Source: Flavobacteriales bacterium (GTDB lineage Bacteria > Bacteroidota > Bacteroidia > Flavobacteriales_F > PHOS-HE28). Taken from it: a stretch of DNA of 64,000 bases. A model generated the notes under the pieces. The model searched no databases, was not told the DNA's origin, and saw only the letters and a program-made list of their open reading frames with translations. The DNA is taken from positions 1 to 64,000 of the forward strand of contig JAIOIH010000031.1 of assembly GCA_019912395.1 (NCBI GenBank), in the 5' to 3' direction. The position numbers and the translations under genes were made by a program. The stretch's first letter is position 1. The number at the start of each line of letters is the position of its first letter. Below, piece by piece: positions 56,303-64,000 of this stretch.

Positions 56303-58111
56303 ATGTCCCCCCACGAACTGATCGTTCTCGGTGTCGTTCTCGCGGCCATCATCCTGTTCATCAGCGAGTGGATCAGCATCGACCTGATCGCGCTGATGAT
56401 CGTGGCGGTGCTGGTGCTCACGGGCGTGGTCACACCCCACCAGGGCCTCGCGGGTTTCAGCGACCCGGCCACGCTCACCGTCGCCTTCATGTTCGTGCTC
56501 AGCGCCGCGCTCCTGCGTTCCGGCATCCTGCGGACGCTGGCGCCCCGGCTATCCGAGGAGATGCGGAAGAGCGAGACGAAGGGCATGTTGATCCTCATGG
56601 TATCCGTGGCCTTTCTCTCCGCCTTCCTGAACAACACGCCGATCGTGGCCGTGTTCATCCCCATCGTGGTGCAGGCGGCACGTTCCGCGGGTCTCAGCGC
56701 CTCGCGCATGCTCATCCCGCTGTCCTTCGCCACCATCATGGGCGGCACCACCACCTTGATCGGCACCTCCACCAACATCCTCGTCAGCGGCATCGCCGTG
56801 GACCATGGCCTGCCCGCCTTCACCATGTTCCAAATGGCCCCGCTGGGGATCGTGCTCACGGTTGGGGGCATCGCCTACATGCTCCTTTTCGGCAGGCGCC
56901 TGCTGCGGAAGGAGCGCGACCCGACCGGTCTCAAGGAGCGCTTCGGCGTGAAGGACTACATCACCGAGATCGAGCTGCTGCCGGGAGCACCCTCGGCGGG
57001 GGAAAAGATCATGAATTCCCGGCTGGTGAAGGAGCTTCATACCGACATCATCGAGATCCGCCGCGGAGAAGAGGTGTTCACGCTGCCGCCCGGGGACATG
57101 GTGCTCCAGGCCAAGGACATGCTGAGGGTGCGCTGCGAGGCGGCCTATGCCCGGGAACTGAGCAGTGACCGGCATATCCGGATCCATCCCGCCGTCGGCA
57201 GGGGCAGCACCGACGAAGGTCCCGATGCCCCCGACCAAGGAACGAAGCTGGTGGAACTGGTGATCACCGTCAACTCCCCACTGGACGGAAAGACCATCGG
57301 CGAGGCCGACCTCATCCGCATATACAGGGCCGTGCCCTTGGCCGTGCGGAAGCGCGAGGAGGTGATCAACCAGCGCATGGAGGACATCGTGCTGCGGCCC
57401 GGTGACGTGATCCTGGCGGAAGTGCGCAGCCACTATGTGGACCGCCTCCGTGCCTTGGATCGCACTCCTGAAAGCCCCTTCGCCATCCTGGACGAGCAGG
57501 AGGGTGCCGTTGGCTTCAACAGGCGAAGCGCGGCCATAACCGGGCTGGTGCTGCTGGGCGTGGTGCTCAGCTCCGCGTTCGCCCTGCTGCCCATCGTGGT
57601 CTCCACCTTGGCAGGGGTCTGCTTGATCGTGCTCACCCGATGCATCCCCATGGAGGAGATCTATGATGCGATCGACTGGAAGATCATCTTCCTCATGGCC
57701 GGTGCGCTCAGCCTCGGACTGGCCATGACGGAGACCGGCCTGGCCGACCGGGTGGCCCGCAGTCTCACATCCCTGCTTGGTGGCTGGGGGCCGGAAGCCG
57801 TGCTCGCCGGGATCTTCATCTGTACGGTGATCCTCACCGAAGTGATGTCCAACACGGCCACTGCAGCGTTGCTCGCCCCCATCGCCATTTCCACCGCCGC
57901 AGCCTTGGGCGTGAGCCCGATGCCCTTCCTCATGGCTGTCACCTTTGCGGCTTCCGCCAGCTTCATGACGCCCATCGGCTACCAAACGAACACCATGGTG
58001 TACAGCGCCGGCCGCTACAAATTCACGGATTTCCTTCGTGTGGGGTCGCCTATCACCCTACTCTTCTTCATCCTGGCCATGCTGCTCATCCCTGTGCTCT
58101 ATCCGTTCTGA
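56303..58111 (+). CDS. SLC13-type permease with two RCK/TrkA-C domains
   Basis: 602 residues. Membrane halves at about 1-210 and 410-602 match the DASS/SLC13 divalent anion:Na+ symporter family (NNTPIVAVFIP and a second SNTATAALLAP). Two TrkA-C-like cytoplasmic domains sit between (about 224-290 and 330-395). Such proteins import sulfate or dicarboxylates. The substrate is not readable. ATG at 56303 is next to a TATTTTCG element. Confidence 0.88.
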   Translation: MSPHELIVLGVVLAAIILFISEWISIDLIALMIVAVLVLTGVVTPHQGLAGFSDPATLTVAFMFVLSAALLRSGILRTLAPRLSEEMRKSETKGMLILMVSVAFLSAFLNNTPIVAVFIPIVVQAARSAGLSASRMLIPLSFATIMGGTTTLIGTSTNILVSGIAVDHGLPAFTMFQMAPLGIVLTVGGIAYMLLFGRRLLRKERDPTGLKERFGVKDYITEIELLPGAPSAGEKIMNSRLVKELHTDIIEIRRGEEVFTLPPGDMVLQAKDMLRVRCEAAYARELSSDRHIRIHPAVGRGSTDEGPDAPDQGTKLVELVITVNSPLDGKTIGEADLIRIYRAVPLAVRKREEVINQRMEDIVLRPGDVILAEVRSHYVDRLRALDRTPESPFAILDEQEGAVGFNRRSAAITGLVLLGVVLSSAFALLPIVVSTLAGVCLIVLTRCIPMEEIYDAIDWKIIFLMAGALSLGLAMTETGLADRVARSLTSLLGGWGPEAVLAGIFICTVILTEVMSNTATAALLAPIAISTAAALGVSPMPFLMAVTFAASASFMTPIGYQTNTMVYSAGRYKFTDFLRVGSPITLLFFILAMLLIPVLYPF

Positions 58112-58117
58112 CCGCAC

Positions 58118-58951
58118 ATGCTGATCTTTCCGTACGCCAAGATCAACCTCGGGCTTCAGGTGTTACGCAAGCGGCCGGACGGGTACCACGACATCCGCAG
58201 TGTGCTGTTCCCCATTCCCCTGCACGACGCCTTGGAAGCTGTGGTGGATGATAGCGTACCCCGGGGTGAAGTGCGATTCGCGCGCACGGGCATCCCCGTT
58301 CCGGGTGACCCGGCAAGCGACCTTTGCTTGAAGGCCGTGGAGCAGGTGCGGAAACTGCGTGAACTGCCCGGCTTGCGCATGCACTTGCACAAGGCGATCC
58401 CCACCGGCGCGGGGCTTGGCGGCGGTTCCAGTGATGGCGCCCATACGCTCCTCCTCCTGAACGACCTGTTGAACATACAGATCCCCCGTGCCCAACTCCA
58501 CCCCATGGCCGCCGAACTGGGCAGCGATTGTCCGTTCTTCCTTGAGCATGCGCCACAGCTTGCCGAGGGTCGCGGCGAGGTCCTCAGCCCGGCGGAGCCG
58601 AACCTCAGCGGCCATTGGCTGGTGCTGGTGAACCCCGGCATCCACGTGCCCACGGCGGAAGTGTATGGCAACCTGCAGCTTCGTTCCGAGGATGCCGATC
58701 TGCGCGAGCTGCTCACAGCACCGATCACTTCCTGGCAAGGAACAGTGGTGAATGACATGGAGGAATATGTATTCGCAAAACACCCGGCCATCGGTGCGAT
58801 CAAGGAGGAGTTGTTGGCCAAAGGCGCGAGCTATGCGGCCATGAGCGGTTCGGGCTCCAGCGTGTTCGGAGTGTTCTCGAAGAAGCCTGTGGGGTTGAGG
58901 TTTGCGAAGGAGTATGGTATGTGGGTTTTTCCGGCCCTGAACAGGAGGTGA
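58118..58951 (+). CDS. ispE: 4-diphosphocytidyl-2-C-methyl-D-erythritol kinase
   Basis: 277 residues. GHMP kinase of the MEP isoprenoid pathway; ATP loop PTGAGLGGGSSDGA (about 92-105) and substrate-binding start FPYAKINLGL. Phosphorylates CDP-ME. Six bases after the permease gene, probably one transcript. Complete. Confidence 0.96.
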   Translation: MLIFPYAKINLGLQVLRKRPDGYHDIRSVLFPIPLHDALEAVVDDSVPRGEVRFARTGIPVPGDPASDLCLKAVEQVRKLRELPGLRMHLHKAIPTGAGLGGGSSDGAHTLLLLNDLLNIQIPRAQLHPMAAELGSDCPFFLEHAPQLAEGRGEVLSPAEPNLSGHWLVLVNPGIHVPTAEVYGNLQLRSEDADLRELLTAPITSWQGTVVNDMEEYVFAKHPAIGAIKEELLAKGASYAAMSGSGSSVFGVFSKKPVGLRFAKEYGMWVFPALNRR

Positions 58952-59057
58952 ATGCCGGTGTTGATAAACTCCAGTATCATCATCATTGGTTCCCGCAGTT
59001 TGAGTCGTTATGTTGTCATCGCCGAATTGACGGAAAAGCTGACAAGACAGAACAACC

Positions 59058-60257
59058 ATGAAATCCCTTGAACTTTTCGCGGGTGGTGGCGGCTTGGCCA
59101 TGGGGACCGAGCTGGCCGGGTTCAAGCCCATGGCCGTAGTGGAATGGGATAAATGGTCTTGCGACACCATTCGCCACAATCAAGCACTCGGGTTCCCTCT
59201 CGTAGAGAAATGGAAAGTCCACCAAATGGATGCAAGGGAATTTGATTATGCCAGTCTTGGTCACGTCGATCTGATATCAGGAGGTCCTCCTTGTCAGCCT
59301 TTTTCATTGGGTGGAAAGCACAAGGCCTATGACGATGCCCGTGACATGTTCCCCACCGCCGTGCGTGCTGTGCGTGAATTGAAACCGATCGCCTTCATTT
59401 TCGAGAACGTGAAGGGCCTAACGCGCGCTTCCTTTGCCAACTACTTCCAGTACATCCAACTACAACTCTCGTTTCCGGAGATCACCATTCGCTCCGGGGA
59501 AGGCTGGACCGATCATTTGGAACGCTTGGAGAGAGAACGCACCAGTGGCAACGTTGAAGACCTCCACTATAACGTCGTAACCCGGCTTCTGAACGCAGCG
59601 GACCATGGGATCCCACAAGTACGGGAGCGTGTGTTTTTCGTAGGCTTCCGCAGTGATAGTGGCTTGCGCTGGTCGTTTCCCAAGGCCACACATTCGTTCA
59701 GCAGCTTATTGAAGCATCAGATCGAAACAGGTGCGTATTGGAACGAGCATCAGGTTGGAAGAGCCGAGCGCGAGCACCATAATGGTCGCCTAACGCCACG
59801 ATTGAAAAAAGCATTGAGCGCAGAGGACGTAAACCTACTTCCGTGGAGAACGCTGCGTGATGCCATCCATGACCTTCCCGACCCACGCAGCAAGGCAGCA
59901 GCTCGCTTGTATGATCATTCGTTTCAACCGGGTGCAAAGCCGTATCCGGGACATACCGGCAGCGTATTGGACCTACCTGCCAAAACATTAAAGGCCGGTG
60001 ATCATGGTGTACCAGGTGGTGAGAACATGATCGCCATGTACGACGGTACTTATCGCTATTTCACTGTCCGTGAAAGCGCACGACTTCAGACGTTCCCGGA
60101 TGGCTACATGTTCCACGGTTCCTGGACTGAAACCATGCGTCAGTTGGGGAATGCGGTTCCTGTCCGCTTGGCTCAGGTCGTAGGCTCATCCGTTGCAATG
60201 CAGTTACTTGCAGCCGAAGAGCAGCGCCTCAAAAAAGGGGTGTTGCGTCGGGCCTAA
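59058..60257 (+). CDS. DNA cytosine-5 methyltransferase of an Eco29kI-like system
   Basis: 399 residues. Motif I LELFAGGGGLAMG, catalytic SGGPPCQPFS, ENVKGL and the ending RQLGNAVPVRLAQVV. The target-recognition region (about 190-300) is longer than in the enzyme at 43853. Methylates the site cut by the overlapping endonuclease. Its TAA overlaps the next ATG (TAATG). Inserted between ispE and acs. Confidence 0.95.
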   Translation: MKSLELFAGGGGLAMGTELAGFKPMAVVEWDKWSCDTIRHNQALGFPLVEKWKVHQMDAREFDYASLGHVDLISGGPPCQPFSLGGKHKAYDDARDMFPTAVRAVRELKPIAFIFENVKGLTRASFANYFQYIQLQLSFPEITIRSGEGWTDHLERLERERTSGNVEDLHYNVVTRLLNAADHGIPQVRERVFFVGFRSDSGLRWSFPKATHSFSSLLKHQIETGAYWNEHQVGRAEREHHNGRLTPRLKKALSAEDVNLLPWRTLRDAIHDLPDPRSKAAARLYDHSFQPGAKPYPGHTGSVLDLPAKTLKAGDHGVPGGENMIAMYDGTYRYFTVRESARLQTFPDGYMFHGSWTETMRQLGNAVPVRLAQVVGSSVAMQLLAAEEQRLKKGVLRRA

Positions 60258-60859
60258 TGAAGAAAGAGGAAGCTTTCAATCCGCTGGACAAGATCAATTT
60301 AGGCGCAAGTGTGGCGGAAGCCCTTTTGGCCAAGGATGCTGTTCCACTCAATGACCTTGTCGCATTTCAAGGAGCCGGCATCTACGCTCTGTATTACCAC
60401 GGGAACTTCCCTGCGTACAAGTCAATCCGGTCCATCGCAGGCAAGCAGGAGATACCGATCTATGCTGGGAAGGCCATACCAGCAGGTGCCCGCAAAGGGG
60501 AAGTAGGACTCGGCCAGGAGCCGGGCACCGTGTTGTACAAGCGACTGAAGGAACATGCAGAGAGCATTCGCGCAACCTCGAACCTCAAGATCACTGACTT
60601 CTATTGTCGCTACTTGGTAGTGGACGACATCTGGATCCCTCTGGGCGAAGCCTTGGTCATTACCCAATTCAGCCCCTTGTGGAACAACCTCATTGATGGC
60701 TTCGGAAATCACGATCCGGGCAAGGGACGTTATGCCGGACTCCGTCCGCGTTGGGACACATTGCATCCAGGTCGCAAATGGGCCGAAAAATGCCAAGCTC
60801 GCACTGAAACGTCGGCTCATATTGAACGAGAGGTTATCGCACATTTGAAAGGGAGATAG
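60257..60859 (+). CDS. Eco29kI-family GIY-YIG type II restriction endonuclease
   Basis: 200 residues. GIY at 41-43 and YAG at 69-71 with GKAIPAGARKG form the Eco29kI variant of the GIY-YIG site; R96 (LYKRLKEH), E131 (LGEALVI) and N143/N144 (PLWNNLIDGFG) fit the remaining active-site positions. The founder Eco29kI cuts CCGCGG; the target here could be the same but cannot be read. Several CCGCGG sites exist in this window (81, 17741, 20077, 28034), so no strong local avoidance is seen. Length is family-normal. Confidence 0.88.
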   Translation: MKKEEAFNPLDKINLGASVAEALLAKDAVPLNDLVAFQGAGIYALYYHGNFPAYKSIRSIAGKQEIPIYAGKAIPAGARKGEVGLGQEPGTVLYKRLKEHAESIRATSNLKITDFYCRYLVVDDIWIPLGEALVITQFSPLWNNLIDGFGNHDPGKGRYAGLRPRWDTLHPGRKWAEKCQARTETSAHIEREVIAHLKGR

Positions 60860-60960
60860 AATGTCGCGTAGACTGAATTTGCACTAGTGCAACCTTGGAG
60901 GTGACACCGATCGTGGTCGGTGATCTGTCATTGCACAGAATACCTCCAACGGTGTGCCTC

Positions 60961-60991
60961 TTTGATAACCCTCCGCTCCATCCCTACTTTG
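60961..60991 (+). promoter_or_regulatory. Promoter of acs
   Basis: TTTG at 60961 and TACTTTG at 60985, 20 bases apart, match the Bacteroidota -33 TTTG and -7 TAnTTTG elements. The start codon follows 25 bases later. Confidence 0.6.
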
Positions 60992-61015
60992 CGACTTCCT
61001 TTATTTCGCATCACC

Positions 61016-62929
61016 ATGGACATCACCCGCATCCGTACCAAAGCCGATTACGACGAGACCTACCGCCAAAGCGTGGAGAACCCCGAGGCCTTCTGGGCCG
61101 CTCAGGCCGAAACCTTCAACTGGCAAAAGAAGTGGGACACGGTGCTGAAATGGGATTTCAACAAGCCGGATATCCAGTGGTTCATCGGCGGAAAGATGAA
61201 CATCACGGAGAATTGCTTGGACCGGCACTTGGAGAAGCGGGGCAACAAGCTGGCGCTGATCTGGGAGCCGAACGATCCGCAGGAACGCTTCATCCGCTAC
61301 ACCTACCGCGAGCTGCATGAGCGTGTATGCATGTATGCCAACGTGCTGAAGCGCAACGGCGCAAAGAAGGGTGATCGCATCTGCATCTACATGCCGATGA
61401 TACCGGAGCTCACCGTGGCCATCCTCGCCTGCGCACGGATCGGCGCGATCCATTCCGTGGTGTTCGCGGGCTTCAGCGCCAAGTCCATCGCGGACCGCGT
61501 GAACGATGCCCAATGCACCATGGTCCTCACCAGCGACGGCCTCAACCGCGGCCACAAGCAGATCCCCGTGAAGCGGATCGTGGACGAAGCCCTCGAGGAA
61601 TGCCCCAGTGTGAAGCGGGTGGTGGTGACCAACCGATTGGACTGGGCGGTGGACATGAAGGAAGGACGCGATGTGTGGCTGCACGAGGAACTGCAGCATG
61701 TGGAGAAGGATTGCCCTGCCGAAGCGATGGATGCCGAGGACCCGCTCTTCATCCTCTACACCAGTGGCAGCACGGGGAAACCGAAAGGCGTGGTGCATAC
61801 CTGCGGCGGGTACATGGTGTACACGGACTACACCTTCCGCAACGTGTTCCAGTACGAAGAGAGCGACGTCTTTTGGTGTACGGCAGACATCGGCTGGATC
61901 ACCGGCCACAGCTACATCATCTATGGCCCGTTGCTCGCCGGGGCCACCACGCTCATGTTCGAGGGCGTGCCCACCTTCCCCGATGCCGGGCGCTTCTGGC
62001 AGGTGGTGGACAAGCATGGCGTGAACATCTTCTACACCGCCCCCACCGCCATCCGCAGCCTGATGGCCCAAGGCCTCGATCACGTGCTGGCCTATTCCTT
62101 GGACTCCCTCAAAGTGATCGGCAGCGTGGGCGAACCCATCAACGAGGAAGCATGGCAATGGTACAAGCTGCACGTGGGCAAGGACCGCTGCCCGATCGTG
62201 GACACGTGGTGGCAAACGGAGAACGGCGGGATCCTGATCAGCTCCATTGCGGGTGTGACGGATGAGAAGCCCAGCCACGCGGCCTATCCCCTCCCCGGCG
62301 TACAGCCGGTGCTGCTCACTGCCGAGGGCAAGGAGATCACCGAGAATGAGGTGGAGGGCATGCTCTGCCTGAAGTTCCCGTGGCCGGGCATGTTGCGCAC
62401 CCTCTGGGGCGATCACGACCGCTGCCAGCAGACCTACTTCGGCAGCTACCCCGGATACTACTTCAGCGGCGACGGTGCCAAACGCGATGCCGACGGCCGC
62501 TACCGCATCATCGGTCGCGTGGACGATGTGATCAACGTGAGCGGCCACCGCTTCGGCACGGCGGAAGTGGAGAGCGCGATCAACCTCAGCGAACTCGTGG
62601 TGGAAAGCGCCGTGGTGGGCTACCCGCACGACATCAAGGGCCAAGGCATTTACGCCTACGTCATCACCGCCGAGCCGCTCGACCTCAACGACAAGGCCGC
62701 CGTGGACCGCATCACCGGCGAGATCGTGGAGTCCGTGGTCGCCAACATCGGCCGCATCGCCAAGCCCGACAAGATCCAGTTCGTGAGCGGCCTGCCGAAA
62801 ACGCGCAGTGGCAAGATCATGCGCCGCATCCTGCGCAAGATCGCCGAAGGGGAAATGAGCAACTTGGGTGATACCACAACGCTCTTGGACCCGGACGTGG
62901 TGGATGAGATCAAGGCGGGGAAGGTTTGA
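61016..62929 (+). CDS. acs: Acetyl-coenzyme A synthetase
   Basis: 637 residues. AMP-forming acetate activation. Motifs: YTSGSTGKPKGVVH (ATP loop), TWWQTENGG and GRVDDVINVSGHRFGTAEVE, with the regulatory, acetylated Lys region TRSGKIMRRILRK at the end. ATG at 61016. Complete, standalone with its own promoter. Confidence 0.97.
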   Translation: MDITRIRTKADYDETYRQSVENPEAFWAAQAETFNWQKKWDTVLKWDFNKPDIQWFIGGKMNITENCLDRHLEKRGNKLALIWEPNDPQERFIRYTYRELHERVCMYANVLKRNGAKKGDRICIYMPMIPELTVAILACARIGAIHSVVFAGFSAKSIADRVNDAQCTMVLTSDGLNRGHKQIPVKRIVDEALEECPSVKRVVVTNRLDWAVDMKEGRDVWLHEELQHVEKDCPAEAMDAEDPLFILYTSGSTGKPKGVVHTCGGYMVYTDYTFRNVFQYEESDVFWCTADIGWITGHSYIIYGPLLAGATTLMFEGVPTFPDAGRFWQVVDKHGVNIFYTAPTAIRSLMAQGLDHVLAYSLDSLKVIGSVGEPINEEAWQWYKLHVGKDRCPIVDTWWQTENGGILISSIAGVTDEKPSHAAYPLPGVQPVLLTAEGKEITENEVEGMLCLKFPWPGMLRTLWGDHDRCQQTYFGSYPGYYFSGDGAKRDADGRYRIIGRVDDVINVSGHRFGTAEVESAINLSELVVESAVVGYPHDIKGQGIYAYVITAEPLDLNDKAAVDRITGEIVESVVANIGRIAKPDKIQFVSGLPKTRSGKIMRRILRKIAEGEMSNLGDTTTLLDPDVVDEIKAGKV

Positions 62930-62972
62930 AGGGACCGGTGTTCCGGATTGAACCAAGTTGTTTGGGTTTTGG

Positions 62973-63110
62973 GCGTGCCCCCGCTCTTGGCCGGAGGCCA
63001 TCAGAGGAGCGGGGTCGCGCTTTCCGCTGCAACTCCGCGCCCGGATTACCGGGCTTGCGGGGTTTCCGCTGCAATCGCTCACGCGGGAATAGCGCAACAC
63101 AACGTGACAA
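62973..63110. repeat. Hairpin-rich non-coding element after acs
   Basis: Three stems in sequence: CCCCGCTC (62979) / GAGCGGGG (63007) with inner GGCC-GGA-GGCC, and GCCCGG-ATTA-CCGGGC (63039-63054), plus direct repeat TTTCCGCTGCAA at 63020 and 63065. It could be a dispersed repeat element, a terminator for acs, or both. Not a protein gene. Confidence 0.6.
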
Positions 63111-63140
63111 CACATGACTGTGCATTGTGCGTCAACCGCA

Positions 63141-63169
63141 TTGGCATATCTTCCGCCAACTTTACCTTG
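63141..63169 (+). promoter_or_regulatory. Promoter-like element before the last gene
   Basis: TTGG at 63141 and TACCTTG at 63163 are 18 bases apart, with the ATG two bases after the latter, so a leaderless start is likely. Weaker than the acs promoter. Confidence 0.35.
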
Positions 63170-63171
63170 AA

Positions 63172-64000
63172 ATGGAGACATCCGAATACCTCTTTGACCT
63201 CGACGACCAGGAGATTTTTTCGGCTAAAAATTCAGATCTAAAGGCGAAGGTGCTCCGATACCACCTCATGCCTAGGCTGAATAGGCTGCTAAAAGTGGCC
63301 ATGCAACAAGCTCAGGCCATTTTCGAGGTAGACCTGATGGAACACAGCACCATATCCCAATCACCTGGTTTCCGAACGGATCGCAGAAAGGGAGAAATAA
63401 CAATGGACTACGATTGGTGTAAAATTGGCCTAACCGGTGTGCGAAAGCCGATCTGGAGCAAGATCCATAATCGCAAGACCGGGAAATCACCTGTAGTCAG
63501 CTATATCTCATGGGATCTGGAATTGATCGACCAAGGTCTTGTGGCTACCGTTAGCCTTCCTGCAAACGGCCCTTTCACCAAGGAGTCCTATGAGTTGCTC
63601 TTGCAACCATTAGTTAGAAATGCAGGTAGCATAGCTACGATTATGAACCGTTCCCATGTTCGCTTCTACTCCAATGCCGTTGACGTAAAAGCCACAGCAT
63701 CTTTAGCTGAACGACTTCAGCGTGTTTCAACCACAAGGGAACCAGAAGTTGTTTTCGCAACAACAATGGTTCCATTCCCAATCCCTGAATCAAAAGGGAT
63801 GAATATTGCACATCAGCTTGGCGAACTCTTCCTCATCTACGATACATGGATCAGGGCAGCCCAAGGTCTGGATGATCGTGTTGACCACATGCTTTCAAAA
63901 CTTGATTCATTTTACGATTGGTGTGACAAAAACAACGTTGCTACTGAGGAAACAGACGAGGAAGGCAATGATGCCGATGTTGATTTAAGTTCATTTCCAG
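63172..64000 (+). CDS. Unidentified protein, cut by the window end
   Basis: An open frame without stop from the ATG at 63172 (METSEYLFDLDDQEIFSAKN) to the window edge, at least 276 residues. It has no signal peptide and no membrane segment; the end is acidic and probably disordered (EETDEEGNDADVD). Base composition is clearly less GC-rich than the neighbours, which suggests recent acquisition. Not recognised; complete sequence needed to classify. Confidence 0.75.
   Translation, partial: METSEYLFDLDDQEIFSAKNSDLKAKVLRYHLMPRLNRLLKVAMQQAQAIFEVDLMEHSTISQSPGFRTDRRKGEITMDYDWCKIGLTGVRKPIWSKIHNRKTGKSPVVSYISWDLELIDQGLVATVSLPANGPFTKESYELLLQPLVRNAGSIATIMNRSHVRFYSNAVDVKATASLAERLQRVSTTREPEVVFATTMVPFPIPESKGMNIAHQLGELFLIYDTWIRAAQGLDDRVDHMLSKLDSFYDWCDKNNVATEETDEEGNDADVDLSSFP

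Noticed and set aside
61001-63181. 726-residue minus-strand frame over acs
   Set aside because: Shadow of acs; His/Ala/Val-rich without domains.

Overview
The window looks like a high-GC member of the Bacteroidota (Flavobacteriales-like). Three things point there: type IX secretion (T9SS) C-terminal sorting domains on two secreted proteins, start regions with TAnnTTTG-type -7 elements and few Shine-Dalgarno sequences, and families common in that phylum such as the DUF5606 protein and the Bacteroidota protein filed as 'asparagine synthetase B'. Roughly the first 47 kb is an accessory island of metal resistance and DNA restriction. From about 48 kb the genes are mostly housekeeping (dnaB, accA, ispE, acs), interrupted by one more restriction-modification (RM) pair.

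Layout. 0-3.4 kb: an AraC-type regulator with a metal-binding-like N-terminus, then a CopA P-type ATPase with three YHS domains. 3.4-5.5 kb: interspersed repeats, a small hypothetical gene and a lipoprotein. 5.6-15.5 kb (minus strand): a type I RM operon, hsdM-hsdS-STAND NTPase-hsdR-YgjP-like peptidase. 15.5-16.8 kb: tandem-repeat DNA. 16.8-24.3 kb: a di-heme peroxidase and a CusA/TolC metal efflux set. 24.3-35.2 kb: a cassette of ATP-cone nuclease, AMP/thymidine phosphorylase, PRPP synthetase, beta-CASP nuclease, PPK2, CopB ATPase and CusB adaptor, with an unrelated nuclease-like gene on the opposite strand inside it. 35-38 kb: membrane proteins. 38.5-41.2 kb: a mercury operon (ArsR-type regulator, MerT-MerP fusion, MerA). 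42.8-45.0 kb: a NotI-family endonuclease with a C5 methyltransferase. 46.6-47.8 kb: an arsenic pair (ArsR, ArsM). 48-58.9 kb: chromosomal genes. 59.1-60.9 kb: an Eco29kI-like RM pair. 61-62.9 kb: acs. 63.2 kb to the end: an unidentified gene cut by the window edge.

The most unusual region is the type I operon. HsdR carries, in frame between its nuclease and helicase domains, an apparently full-length REP-associated tyrosine transposase (RAYT) of about 200 residues. The block is bracketed by inverted pairs of a GC-rich palindrome. Each palindrome is preceded by GGAN, which is the expected layout of a REP element recognised by a RAYT. Five such pairs occur in the window, all inside hsdR or hsdM, and one is read in a different frame, so DNA-level spread is more likely than protein selection. 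The same operon has a STAND NTPase with an N-terminal HEPN-like R-N-x4-H motif in the slot that the anticodon nuclease PrrC occupies in E. coli prr (hsdM-hsdS-prrC-hsdR). Together these suggest a restriction locus with a back-up suicide effector that also hosts a domesticated or parasitic transposase. These are readings of sequence, not tested functions.
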